A DNA stretch of 21,035 nt from JBEKHI01 sp050012355. Its GTDB lineage: Bacteria > Actinomycetota > Actinomycetes > Streptosporangiales > Streptosporangiaceae. The notes under the pieces are model-generated. The model did not search any database, had not been told where the DNA came from, and was given only the letters and a program-made list of their open reading frames with translations. Both the position numbers and the translations under genes were made by a program. Below, piece after piece: positions 1 to 7,604 of this stretch (position 1 is the stretch's first letter; each line of letters begins with the position of its first letter). The DNA lies in the NCBI GenBank assembly GCA_050012355.1, contig JBEKHI010000108.1, positions 1 to 21,035 of the forward strand, written 5' to 3'.

Positions 1-693
1 CACTGGCTGACCAGCGAGCCGCAGCGGTTCGATGACGCGCCCGGCGCCTGGCGCACCGGCCCCGGCGGCGTGACCGTCGACGTAGATGCCAACGAGGAAC
101 TGCTGGTAGACGACGAGCGGGTGCTCGGCACCCACCACTTCGGCCCGATACCCGAACGTGGCGGCATCCTCGCGCGCTCCGGCGACGTCGTCATCGAGGT
201 CGCCAAGCGCGGCGGCAACGACATCGTGCGCCCGCGGCATCCGGATCATCCGACGCTCACCCAGTACCGTGGCACCTCCGCCTTCGCGCCGGATCCCCGC
301 TGGGCGTTCACCGGGCGGTACCTGCCATTCGCCGAGCCGCGCGACGTCACGGTCGGCTCGGTGGTCGAAGGACTCCAGCACGTGTACTCCTCGCCCGGGG
401 AGATCGAGTTCACCATCGAGGGGCAGCAGAGTGGACTCCGGCTGACCGCGTTCAACGGCGCCAGCCCCGGCAGCCTGCACGTGCTGTTCACCGACGCTAC
501 CTCCGGCGTCACCACCTACAGCGCCTGCCGGTCGCTCGCGGTATCGCCGCCGAGTGCCGACGGCACCGTGACGCTCGACTTCAATCGCGCCGTCAACCTG
601 CCGTGCGCCTACACCGAGTTCGCGACCTGCCCGCTGCCGCCAGCGGGGAACCGGCTCGCGGTGTCCGTTGAGGCGGGCGAGAAGACGCCATGA
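1..693 (+). CDS. DUF1684 family protein, 5' end cut off by the window
   Basis: The frame is open from base 1, so the true start lies outside the window and 230 codons are visible. The first residues, HWLTSEPQRF, resemble the early HWL-x-x-EPQRF stretch of DUF1684 proteins, so only a few tens of residues are probably missing. Near the C terminus the stretch FNRAVNLPCAYTEFATCPLP followed by NRL and VEAGEK is the family hallmark. The family has no well-established biochemical role; it is a soluble beta-rich protein and I see no signal peptide or membrane segment in the visible part. The TGA stop overlaps the ATG of the next gene as ATGA, so the two are probably translationally coupled and co-transcribed. 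A link to flavin-monooxygenase chemistry is suggested only by this neighbour. The family call is firm; the function is unknown. Confidence 0.85.
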   Translation, partial: HWLTSEPQRFDDAPGAWRTGPGGVTVDVDANEELLVDDERVLGTHHFGPIPERGGILARSGDVVIEVAKRGGNDIVRPRHPDHPTLTQYRGTSAFAPDPRWAFTGRYLPFAEPRDVTVGSVVEGLQHVYSSPGEIEFTIEGQQSGLRLTAFNGASPGSLHVLFTDATSGVTTYSACRSLAVSPPSADGTVTLDFNRAVNLPCAYTEFATCPLPPAGNRLAVSVEAGEKTP

Positions 694-1805
694 CCGGTAT
701 CCACCTGGCCGTCGCGCTCGACGGCGCGGGCTGGCATCCGGCGGCATGGCGCGAGCGGTCAGCCCGGCCGGATGAGCTGCTTGACGCCCCGTACTGGGCG
801 GATGTCATCACCGAGGCCGAACGCGGGCTGCTCGACTTCGTGACGATCGAGGACGGTCTCGGCGTGCAGACCCCGCGCACCGACGAGGTGGTGGGGCGGC
901 CGGACGCGGTGCTGGTCGCCGCCCGGGTCGCGCCGCTGACCTCCCGCATCGGGCTGATGCCGACGGTGATCGCGACGCATACCGAGCCGTTCCACATCTC
1001 GAAGGCGATCGCCACGCTGGACTACGTCAGCGAGGGCCGGGCCGGCCTGCGGGTCAAGGTGTCGGCCAGCGCTGATGAGGCCAGGCACTTCGGCCGCCGG
1101 GAGATGCCGCTGGTGAACCCCCCGGCCGCGGAGCTGATGTCCGAGGCCGCCGACTACATCGAGGTGGTCCGCCGGCTGTGGGACTCCTGGGAGGACGACG
1201 CGGAGATCCGTGACGTGGCAACCGGACGTTTCGTGGACCGGGAGAAGCTGCACTACATCGATTTCGCCGGGTCGCATTTCAGCGTCAAGGGGCCGTCGAT
1301 CACGCCGCGGCCGCCGCAGGGCCAGCCGGTCGTCGGCGTGCTGGGGCACCGGGACCCGGTGTACCGGCTGATCGCGTCGTCGGCGGACGTCGGGTTCGTG
1401 ACCCCGCGGGACGCCTCGCACGCTGGCGAGATCATCGCTTCGATCGACGCTCCGGTGCATGTCTTCGCCGATTTGGTGGTGTTCCTCGGTTCGACGGTCG
1501 ACGAGGCCGCCGAGCGCAAGGCCCGGATGGACGAGCGGGCCGGGTACGTCTACACCAGCGACGCGACGGTGTTCACCGGCACGCCCAAGCAGCTGGCCGG
1601 GCTGCTGATCGACTGGGCCTCCGCCGGGCTCTCCGGGTTCCGGCTGCGCCCGGGGGCGATTCCGGACGACCTGACCTTCATCACCCGCGAGCTGGTGCCC
1701 GAGTTGCAGCGTCGTGGCGTGTTCCGCGAGGCGTACGAGGCGGAGACCTTCCGGGGGCTGCTCGGGCTGCCCCGCCCGGCCAGCCGATTCGCCAGTCCCG
1801 CGTGA
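690..1805 (+). CDS. LLM-class flavin-dependent monooxygenase, NtaA/SnaA/DszA type
   Basis: This 371-residue protein belongs to the luciferase-like (bacterial luciferase fold, TIM barrel) monooxygenases. Family signs are the stretch ATLDYVSEGRAGLRVKVSAS, the helix YIEVVRRLWDSWEDDA, the element KLHYIDFAGSHFSVKGP and the following PRPPQGQPVV, which together are typical of the NtaA/SnaA/DszA branch. Enzymes of this branch use reduced FMN supplied by a separate reductase, plus oxygen, to hydroxylate and cleave C-N or C-S bonds. No flavin reductase gene is visible in the window. The protein is shorter than the roughly 440 residues usual for NtaA or DszA. The ATG overlaps the DUF1684 stop. After its stop comes a 67-base AT-rich gap with an inverted repeat, so the following genes may have their own promoter. 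The substrate cannot be deduced. Confidence 0.88.
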   Translation: MTGIHLAVALDGAGWHPAAWRERSARPDELLDAPYWADVITEAERGLLDFVTIEDGLGVQTPRTDEVVGRPDAVLVAARVAPLTSRIGLMPTVIATHTEPFHISKAIATLDYVSEGRAGLRVKVSASADEARHFGRREMPLVNPPAAELMSEAADYIEVVRRLWDSWEDDAEIRDVATGRFVDREKLHYIDFAGSHFSVKGPSITPRPPQGQPVVGVLGHRDPVYRLIASSADVGFVTPRDASHAGEIIASIDAPVHVFADLVVFLGSTVDEAAERKARMDERAGYVYTSDATVFTGTPKQLAGLLIDWASAGLSGFRLRPGAIPDDLTFITRELVPELQRRGVFREAYEAETFRGLLGLPRPASRFASPA

Positions 1806-1807
1806 CA

Positions 1808-1839
1808 ATCTCTATTAAATAGGTCAGTATTATAGAGAT
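1808..1839. promoter_or_regulatory. AT-rich inverted repeat, probable operator/promoter of the downstream run
   Basis: The arms ATCTCTAT (1808-1815) and ATAGAGAT (1832-1839) are perfect reverse complements separated by 16 bases. Inside lies a smaller near-palindrome, CTATT-A-AATAG (1812-1822). The TATTAT at 1828-1833 could serve as a -10 box; no good -35 is evident. The segment is strikingly AT-rich against a very GC-rich background and sits 34 bases before the start of the alpha/beta-hydrolase-like gene. It is thus best read as a regulatory region. No T tract follows the right arm, so a simple intrinsic terminator for the preceding monooxygenase is less likely. Confidence 0.5.
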
Positions 1840-1872
1840 CGATCAAGGGGGGTTGCCCGGGAGGAGCGTCAG

Positions 1873-2754
1873 GTGGTTACCGCATCGCGAAAATTCGACG
1901 AGCTCAGCGATGAGTTCGCCTTGGTGGGTGAGACGGCGGCCGAAGCCGGGCTGGATGCCAGCGTGCTGCCCCAGGTTCGGCGTGGCTGGGTCAACGTGCC
2001 GACGGGCGGGCATGTCAGTGCCCTGTTCTGGGGATCGGGGGCCCCGGAGATCGTGTTCCTGCACGACCGGGGCGAGAGTGCCCGCGTCTGGGACGCGGTG
2101 GCGCTGGCCGCGGGTCGTCCCTCGGTGGCGATTGACCTGCCGGGCCACGGTCGTTCCGACTGGCGCCGCGATGGGCGCTACGAGCCCGGCAAGCTTGCCC
2201 CCGCGATCGTCGAGGCGATCCGCTCGTTCGCGCCGCGCGCTGGTCTGGTGGCCGGCAGCGGCCTCGGCGCGCTGACCGCGATCGAGGTGGGCCGGCGTCA
2301 GCCCGCGCTGCTGCGCAGGCTGGCGATCGTCGGCGCGCTGCCCGGATCGACGCGGTGCCCGCAGCGGACCGGCGGGGAGCGGTTCGCCAGCCGTGAGGAG
2401 GCGTTCGCGGTGCTCGCGTCGCGGTGGTCGAGCCGCAGCCAACAGGCACTGCGCCGAGAGGTGCTGTACGAGATCGTCTCCGACCCGGACGGGTCGTGGG
2501 TCTGGCGGCATCATCCGGGAAACCTGCCGGTCCCGGCGCCCGCGGACTCGCGGTGGGATTTGAAGGCCGATGCGCCGGTGACCCTGATCCGCGGTGACTG
2601 GTCGGCTCCGTCTGATCCGGGTGCCTCGGTGATCACCATTCCGCGTTCAGGCGAGGACATCATCGCTACCCAGCCAGTGGCCCTGGCCGCCGCGCTGGTC
2701 CGACTGCTGTGTTCCCCCAGCCAACCAGCCCCGACCGACCTCCCGTCGACATGA
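1873..2754 (+). CDS. Alpha/beta-hydrolase fold protein with degenerate active site
   Basis: The GTG start at 1873 is preceded by GGGAGGAG, giving 293 residues. The fold is shown by the strand-turn LHDRGESARVWD (oxyanion-hole position), the motif DLPGHGRSDW and the nucleophile-elbow stretch VAGSGLGALTAIE. In that elbow the usual G-x-S-x-G reads A-G-S-G-L around Ser129, so it is relaxed. In the C-terminal segment where the catalytic His normally sits (pattern G-H-D/E followed by a terminal helix), the sequence reads S-G-E-D with Glu261 in place of His. The protein could therefore be a non-hydrolytic member, for example a cofactor-free dioxygenase-like or binding role, or an enzyme with an altered triad. 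No signal peptide is visible. It opens a four-gene run and ends 16 bases before the DUF427 gene. The fold is confident; activity is unknown. Confidence 0.8.
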   Translation: MVTASRKFDELSDEFALVGETAAEAGLDASVLPQVRRGWVNVPTGGHVSALFWGSGAPEIVFLHDRGESARVWDAVALAAGRPSVAIDLPGHGRSDWRRDGRYEPGKLAPAIVEAIRSFAPRAGLVAGSGLGALTAIEVGRRQPALLRRLAIVGALPGSTRCPQRTGGERFASREEAFAVLASRWSSRSQQALRREVLYEIVSDPDGSWVWRHHPGNLPVPAPADSRWDLKADAPVTLIRGDWSAPSDPGASVITIPRSGEDIIATQPVALAAALVRLLCSPSQPAPTDLPST

Positions 2755-2770
2755 CACGAAAGAGGTAGTG

Positions 2771-3556
2771 ATGGCGTATAGGGTTCTCCTTCCCCCGGCG
2801 GACGGCGAGCACGTGGTGCGAACCGAGCCGAGTCCGCGCCGGGTGCGGGTGTTCTTCGGCGGCGAGGCGGTCGCGGACAGCTCGGACACGCTGTACCTGT
2901 TCGAGACCGCTCACCTGCCGGTGTATTACTTCCCCCGCGATGACGTGCGGTTCGACCTGCTGGAGCCCACCGATCACAGCACGCACTGCCCGTACAAGGG
3001 CGACGCGTCCTACTACACCGTGGTCGCGGGCGGTAAGCGCTACGAGAACGCGGTCTGGGCGTACCCGTCGCCGATCGACTCGGTACCGGAACTGAAGGAC
3101 TACGTGGCCTTCTACTGGGAGCAGGCCGACGCCTGGTTCGAGGAGGACGACGAGATCTTCAAGCACCCGCGCGACCCCTACCACCGGATCGACACGCTGA
3201 ACTCCTCGCGGCACGTGGAGGTTCGGGTGAACGGTGAGCTGGTGGCGGACAGCCGACGGCCCAGGCTGGTGTTCGAGACCGGCCACCCGGTGCGGTACTA
3301 CCTGCCCAAGCTCGACGTCCGGCTGGACCTGCTCTCGCCGAGTGATACCAGGACCCGGTGCCCGTACAAGGGCGAGGCGGTCTACTGGTCGGTGTGGTCC
3401 GGGGACGAACTGCTTTCTGACCTGGTGTGGAGCTACCCGCTGCCGATCCCGGAAGCGCCGAAGATCGAGAACCTGCTCTGCTTCTTCAACGAGAAGGTGG
3501 ACATCACCGTGGACGGTGTGCTCCAGGAAAGGCCGGTGACAGCATGGTCGCGGTAA
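2771..3556 (+). CDS. Tandem DUF427 protein
   Basis: I chose ATG 2771, which follows GAAAGAGG at a good distance; a GTG codon immediately before it at 2768 is also possible. The 261-residue product holds two copies of the DUF427 domain, at about residues 22-112 and 145-235. Each copy contains a strand like RVRVFFGGEAVADS or HVEVRVNGELVADS, a YY-(F/L)-P stretch, and the conserved motif T-x-CPYKG, at Cys73-Gly77 and Cys197-Gly201, followed by an aromatic-rich strand and a W-x-YP motif. DUF427 proteins are small beta-rich soluble proteins of no settled function. The last 13 bases overlap the start of the next gene. Tandem copies suggest an intramolecular dimer. Its place between a hydrolase-fold protein and two oxygenases suggests a binding or accessory role in the same pathway, which is inference. 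Confidence 0.88.
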   Translation: MAYRVLLPPADGEHVVRTEPSPRRVRVFFGGEAVADSSDTLYLFETAHLPVYYFPRDDVRFDLLEPTDHSTHCPYKGDASYYTVVAGGKRYENAVWAYPSPIDSVPELKDYVAFYWEQADAWFEEDDEIFKHPRDPYHRIDTLNSSRHVEVRVNGELVADSRRPRLVFETGHPVRYYLPKLDVRLDLLSPSDTRTRCPYKGEAVYWSVWSGDELLSDLVWSYPLPIPEAPKIENLLCFFNEKVDITVDGVLQERPVTAWSR

Positions 3557-4521
3557 TCGACCTGGCCTCCCCTTCGCTGGCGTCGGTACGCGCCGCGATC
3601 GAGGAGACCGGCATCGTCCAGGTGGTCAACCACGGTGTCCCGCTGGATTTCGACGAGCGCGCCGCGCGGCTGCTCGCGTTGCCGCGGGCCGAGAAGGCCG
3701 CGCTGGCCAGCCCGACCGGGCACCCGTACCGGGGCTGGCGGCAGTGGCCCGACGACTTCGGACGGCTGGAGCTCGAGCGGTTCAACGTGGGGCAGTTCGA
3801 CAACGTCTCGGCCGCCCGCTCGGCTGGGCTCGCGTCGGAGTACCTCGGGCTGTATTCGCACGAGAACGTGTGGCCCGATCCCGCATTCCGCGCGGCGGCG
3901 CGGGAGTACGCCGAGGCGGCGCGCGGGCTGGCCGAGCGGATGCTCGCCCTGTACGCGACCGCGCTTGACCTGCCGGCCGATACGTTCCCGGTCAGCCCGC
4001 TGCCGCACCTGAGCCTCACCGTGAACAACTACCCGACGTGGACGTACGCCGCTGAGGCCGCCGACGAGGACAAGCTGCTGCTGCTTGAGCACGCCGACGG
4101 GTCCGTGGTCACCATCCTCAGCCAGGCGGGCGACTACGAGGGACTGCAGATCCAGCAGCCTTCCGGAGACTGGGAGCCGGTGCCCATCGTGCCCGGCGCG
4201 CTGCAGGTGTTCTCCGGCACGCTGCTGACCCGGTGGACCAACGGGTTGCTGCGCCCTGCCCGGCACCGCGTCGTGGCGGGCGGCACCGTGACGCGCCGCT
4301 CGGTAGCGCTCTTCTACTACCCGGGGCTGGACCAGCTGCTCGAGCCGCTCCCGCCGTTCGCGTCGCCGGAGTCGGACTACGAGCCGGTCACCACCTGGGA
4401 CCTGGTCAAGGACAACGTGGAGAATTACCTCAAGGTGTTCGGCAGGCCGGAACAGGTCACCGCCTGGCGCGAGGGCAAGCCCTACGTCGCCGAGCTCGCC
4501 GAGAACTCGGCTGGCCAATGA
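3544..4521 (+). CDS. 2-oxoglutarate/Fe(II)-dependent oxygenase, isopenicillin N synthase-like
   Basis: This 325-residue protein has the double-stranded beta-helix fold of the non-haem iron oxygenases. The N-terminal DIOX_N part shows VQVVNHGVP, the classic opening signature. The iron ligands are visible as His183-x-Asp185 in LLEHADGSVVTIL and a distal His241 in ARHRVV. Arg251-x-Ser253 in TRRSVALFYYPG is the usual 2-oxoglutarate carboxylate-binding pair. So the site looks intact, and the enzyme should couple oxidation of a small molecule to decarboxylation of 2-oxoglutarate. I set the start at ATG 3544, preceded by AGGAAAGG and overlapping the DUF427 gene by 13 bases. A longer in-frame start at 3427 would lie deep inside that gene and adds no family-like sequence. 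The stop overlaps the next start as ATGA. The substrate is not predictable. Confidence 0.9.
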   Translation: MVAVIDLASPSLASVRAAIEETGIVQVVNHGVPLDFDERAARLLALPRAEKAALASPTGHPYRGWRQWPDDFGRLELERFNVGQFDNVSAARSAGLASEYLGLYSHENVWPDPAFRAAAREYAEAARGLAERMLALYATALDLPADTFPVSPLPHLSLTVNNYPTWTYAAEAADEDKLLLLEHADGSVVTILSQAGDYEGLQIQQPSGDWEPVPIVPGALQVFSGTLLTRWTNGLLRPARHRVVAGGTVTRRSVALFYYPGLDQLLEPLPPFASPESDYEPVTTWDLVKDNVENYLKVFGRPEQVTAWREGKPYVAELAENSAGQ

Positions 4522-5018
4522 TCGCGTCGGTTGGGCGGGTGCTGACTCCGGAGGAGTGCGCCGCCCTGGCCGCCCGCGCGGCCGACGTCATCGACATCTC
4601 GGCGGTTCCCGCCGATGGGTCGGTCCTGCTGTGGGAGGACGAGTACAGCTCCGCCTGGCTGGACGTCGAGTGGGAACGCCGCGACACGGGCTATCACGAT
4701 CACGACGGCTCCGCCGTCGGCGTGTACGTGATCGAGGGCAACGTGACCAACGAGGGCCTGCCGATCGGCGGGACACGGCGAATCCGGCATTACGGGCCGG
4801 GGGAGTCGTTCCACTTCCCGGGAACGGGCATCCACCGGATGGACCACGAGGACGGTGCCATCACGGTGCACGTGTACTCGCCGCCGCTGCGGGCGATCGG
4901 GTACTACGAGATCGTGGACGGCCTGCTCCAGCGCACCCCAGGGCCGCCCGATGTCGCGTCCCCGGCCAGCCCCCGCCTGCTGGAGTTGCTGGGCGCTCCG
5001 GCTGTCCTGCGTTCATAA
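4518..5018 (+). CDS. Cysteine dioxygenase-like cupin
   Basis: The 166-residue product resembles type I cysteine dioxygenases, small cupins that bind one Fe(II) through three histidines and add O2 to a thiol to give a sulfinate. Cupin motif 1 is in YHDHDGSAVGVYVIEG, with His60 and His62 as the first two ligands. Cupin motif 2 is in FHFPGTGIHRMDH, with His106 the likely third ligand. The surrounding strands HYGPGESFHF and GAITVHVYSPP also fit the family. The start is the ATG in an ATGA overlap with the oxygenase gene, so the pair is translationally coupled. The natural substrate could be cysteine, 3-mercaptopropionate or another thiol released upstream; I cannot tell which. It is the last gene of the run and is followed after 22 bases by a long hairpin. 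Confidence 0.82.
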   Translation: MIASVGRVLTPEECAALAARAADVIDISAVPADGSVLLWEDEYSSAWLDVEWERRDTGYHDHDGSAVGVYVIEGNVTNEGLPIGGTRRIRHYGPGESFHFPGTGIHRMDHEDGAITVHVYSPPLRAIGYYEIVDGLLQRTPGPPDVASPASPRLLELLGAPAVLRS

Positions 5019-5040
5019 AACTTGGGGGCTTCTGTGACCC

Positions 5041-5090
5041 CATGGATGTCCCATCGCTGGCGCTATGACCCCGGCGATGGGACATCCATG
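5041..5090. terminator. Long hairpin between converging genes; copy 1 of a dispersed palindrome
   Basis: The 20-base arm CATGGATGTCCCATCGCTGG (5041-5060) pairs with CCGGCGATGGGACATCCATG (5071-5090) with one G-U pair and a 10-base loop. It lies between the 3' ends of the plus-strand run and the minus-strand FUSC gene, so it is placed to stop transcription from both sides. Neither side has a T tract, which is common in actinobacterial terminators. A closely related hairpin occurs at 18261-18314. Confidence 0.7.
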
Positions 5091-5111
5091 TGACCGGGGG
5101 ACAGGGGACGG

Positions 5112-7454
5112 TCAGCGCGTGACGGTGTCTAGGTCGGTGACGGGGACGTCGGCCCAGCGGGCTGCTTCGGCGAAGGCGCCGTCGACCAGTTGCAGGTCGC
5201 GCAGTGCCAGCTGCGGCCGGCAAAGCGCCTGCTGCGCGGGCAGCGTATCGGCTACCCGGCCGAACAGTGACGCCGAGCGCACGTACTGTCCCGGGGTCCG
5301 GTCGCCATCCTCCGGGGCGAGCGCCGTCGTGATCGCCGCGATGGAGGAGTCGAGCTGCGCCCGCGCGGCGGCGAGTGACTCGATACCCCGGGCGTCCAGG
5401 TCGGCGAACCGCGTCGAGGTGTCGAGCAGCAGGTTCCGCGTGTAGTGCCGCAGGGCCGTCGTGGTCGCTATGAACCCCGCCACCTGTGACGCGAAACGTC
5501 CGAACAGCGGCGTCCGCATCGGCCAGACCGTCGCGGCGAGCGCCTGATGGGCCATGTCGGCCCGCCGGGCCGCCGCCCGCAGCTCAAGGTCGGATCCGGC
5601 CGTGGAAGCGGGGTCGGCGAGCCGGTCGAGGCACCGGTCGACCAGGTCCGCGAGCGCCTCGAGTTGCTGTCTCGCCGCCACCCGCGCGACCCGCCCGATG
5701 TGCAGCGGCAGCACGAGCAGCACGGTGAGCATCGCGATCGCGGCGCCAACGGCCGTCTCGCCGAGCCGGAGCAGCAGCAGGTTGTTGGAGAACTCGCCGA
5801 GCTCCAGGTAGAGCTGCGAGACCAGCACGGTGATGCCGATGGTCATGAACGCGTAGTTGATCCGGAACAGGTACAAGCCGAGGAACAGCGAGACCAGTAT
5901 CACGACGATCTGCAGCCAGACCCGGTCCCCGACGGCGTGCGCGAGCAGTGACCCGGCCACCACGCCGACCAGCGTCCCGACTACCCGGAGGAAGCCCTTG
6001 CGCAGCTGCTCGCCTGCCGTGTTAGCGCCCATGAACGTGATGAACGCCGCGATCACCGCCCAGTAGAACCGCCGTCCCGACATGGCGTCGCCCGCGATGA
6101 TCGCACCGCCGACCGCGACGCCCATCTGGATCGCGATCCGCGCATACGGCGCCAGCCGGATCCGCTCGATGAGCCCGGTTCCGCCCCGCTCCTGGGACGC
6201 GGTCCCGGCGATGAACGCCGAGCCCGGCAGCCACCCGCCGAACGTCGCCACCTGCGACTGGAAGCTAGCGGCGTCGTCCGGCGGAGCGCCGTTCGGGTAG
6301 AGCCGGAACGCGCGCAGCGCCGCCGTGAAGTCGGTGACCGACATCGTGAAACGCTGCAGAAGGAGGCGGTCTTCCTGGGAAATCCCGGTGTCAGGGTCGT
6401 CGAGGGCAGCGACGCTCGCCAGCACCCCGTCCAGGTCGGCGTCGCGGATGTCGGCGAGGGCGGCCCTGACCAGCGCGGTGACCTCCGTCGGCAGCGGCCG
6501 CCGCGCCAGCGTGATGGCGAAGCGCGCTATGTTGCTCAGCCCCACCTCGGCGTCGAACAGCCGCTGGTGGAGAGTGGCCGCGCTCCACCCTGGTGCCAGC
6601 GCACCCGGGTTATCCAGTTGCGCGTCGATGAGCAGCGCGGCCTCGTTGAGCCGCAGCAACTGCCGGTGCAGCCGCTTCTCCGCTTGGCGGTTGTGTGAAT
6701 GGGCGGCCACTTCGAATAGTTCCGCCACCTCGCTCGCCACCTCACGGGCGCGGGCGGCGTAGGAACGCTGCATCCGCCGCAGCGCGGTGCCAGGCCGCGG
6801 GCGAAAGAGCGTGAAATGCACCACCATCGCGCCCGCCGCGCCGATGAGCACCTCGGCGGTCAGCCAGCCGAACTGCCCGAGGGTCACGTAATCCTGGATG
6901 AAGAAGCCGAGGAACGCGCCCATGAACGCCAGCATGCCGCCGATGAATCCGAGCGGCCCGAAGCGCCGGCAGTAGGTGCCGATCGCCAGCACCACGGCGA
7001 GCAGGGCCAGTGATATCACCCGGACGTGCACAGTCAGCCCCACCGCGAGCAGGGCGAGCATCGGCAGCGGCAGGAAGCTGATGAACAGCAGCTGGGAGCG
7101 CGCAGTGCCGAACATCCCGACGCCGAACCCGCCCATCATCGCCAGGATCGCGCCGAGCATCATCGCGATGACCATCAGCGCATGGTTCAGCATCCACAGC
7201 TTTTCCGCCATGGCGGCTGGCGTCTTCGGCGGGACAGCGACCTGAAGCGCGCCAGTACCGCGGACGAAGAGCCACTCGGCCACCAGGACGAACCCGATGG
7301 CGATCGTCACATCGGCCGCCATCCGCAGCCGCATCAGCCCAGGATCGGTGGCGTCTAGCCAGTCAAGCCAGGCAGGTCTGCGCCTGGCCGGGGGCAAAGT
7401 CACCCGATGGTCAGAATGTCTTCCGGTTCCGTGCCGTACAGACCCCGCCGTCAC
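5112..7454 (-). CDS. FUSC family membrane protein (aromatic acid exporter-like)
   Basis: This 780-residue protein has the layout of FUSC/YccS/AaeB-type transporters. A first block of about six membrane helices (roughly residues 40-215) is followed by a long soluble, helical region (about 220-435). A second helix block (about 440-595) with GRRFYWAVIAAFITFMGA and LRVVGTLVGVVAGSLLA matches the FUSC_2 domain, and a helical cytoplasmic tail closes the protein. Family members export aromatic carboxylic acids such as fusaric or p-hydroxybenzoic acid; the substrate here is unknown. The GTG start at 7454 has no clear ribosome binding site, and a second GTG at 7403 is an alternative. The gene diverges from the small membrane protein and MarR genes. 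A palindromic site of the type found before those genes lies in the shared 229-base upstream region, so MarR control is plausible. Confidence 0.85.
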   Translation of the reverse strand: MTAGSVRHGTGRHSDHRVTLPPARRRPAWLDWLDATDPGLMRLRMAADVTIAIGFVLVAEWLFVRGTGALQVAVPPKTPAAMAEKLWMLNHALMVIAMMLGAILAMMGGFGVGMFGTARSQLLFISFLPLPMLALLAVGLTVHVRVISLALLAVVLAIGTYCRRFGPLGFIGGMLAFMGAFLGFFIQDYVTLGQFGWLTAEVLIGAAGAMVVHFTLFRPRPGTALRRMQRSYAARAREVASEVAELFEVAAHSHNRQAEKRLHRQLLRLNEAALLIDAQLDNPGALAPGWSAATLHQRLFDAEVGLSNIARFAITLARRPLPTEVTALVRAALADIRDADLDGVLASVAALDDPDTGISQEDRLLLQRFTMSVTDFTAALRAFRLYPNGAPPDDAASFQSQVATFGGWLPGSAFIAGTASQERGGTGLIERIRLAPYARIAIQMGVAVGGAIIAGDAMSGRRFYWAVIAAFITFMGANTAGEQLRKGFLRVVGTLVGVVAGSLLAHAVGDRVWLQIVVILVSLFLGLYLFRINYAFMTIGITVLVSQLYLELGEFSNNLLLLRLGETAVGAAIAMLTVLLVLPLHIGRVARVAARQQLEALADLVDRCLDRLADPASTAGSDLELRAAARRADMAHQALAATVWPMRTPLFGRFASQVAGFIATTTALRHYTRNLLLDTSTRFADLDARGIESLAAARAQLDSSIAAITTALAPEDGDRTPGQYVRSASLFGRVADTLPAQQALCRPQLALRDLQLVDGAFAEAARWADVPVTDLDTVTR

Positions 7455-7500
7455 CGGCGCACGAAAACAAATGTGCCCATGGCTCGTTAGTTTACCTTAT

Positions 7501-7513
7501 GCAAGTATCTTGC
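7501..7513. promoter_or_regulatory. Short palindrome upstream of the FUSC gene
   Basis: The sequence GCAAG-TAT-CTTGC is a perfect 5-base inverted repeat with a 3-base centre, lying 47 bases upstream of the FUSC GTG start in the only AT-richer part of that leader. It could be a second operator or part of the promoter, but its small size allows chance. Confidence 0.25.
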
Positions 7514-7604
7514 CCTGGATCGGGCTGGACCGGGCTAAACGCCCCCAGCCTGGTGCTTGAGGCCGCGCTCCTGGTGGGCGGTGCGGCATGTCGTCGACCC
7601 ATTT

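Noticed and set aside
690..1805. Naming the monooxygenases dszA, ntaA or ssuD outright
   Set aside because: The subfamily resemblance is clear, but substrate assignment needs phylogeny or biochemistry and no dedicated reductase or other dsz genes are present.
759..1808. Long minus-strand open frame opposite the first flavin monooxygenase
   Set aside because: It is the antisense shadow of a clear family member, with an Arg/Pro/Gly-rich product typical of reverse frames in GC-rich DNA.
3433..4518. Minus-strand open frame of 361 codons opposite the 2-oxoglutarate oxygenase gene
   Set aside because: The plus-strand product has intact catalytic motifs, while the reverse product has no recognisable domain.
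5034..5095. GTGACC flanking copy 1 of the long hairpin as a target-site duplication
   Set aside because: The repeat is only six bases, is not flush with the arms on the left, and copy 2 has no flanking direct repeat.
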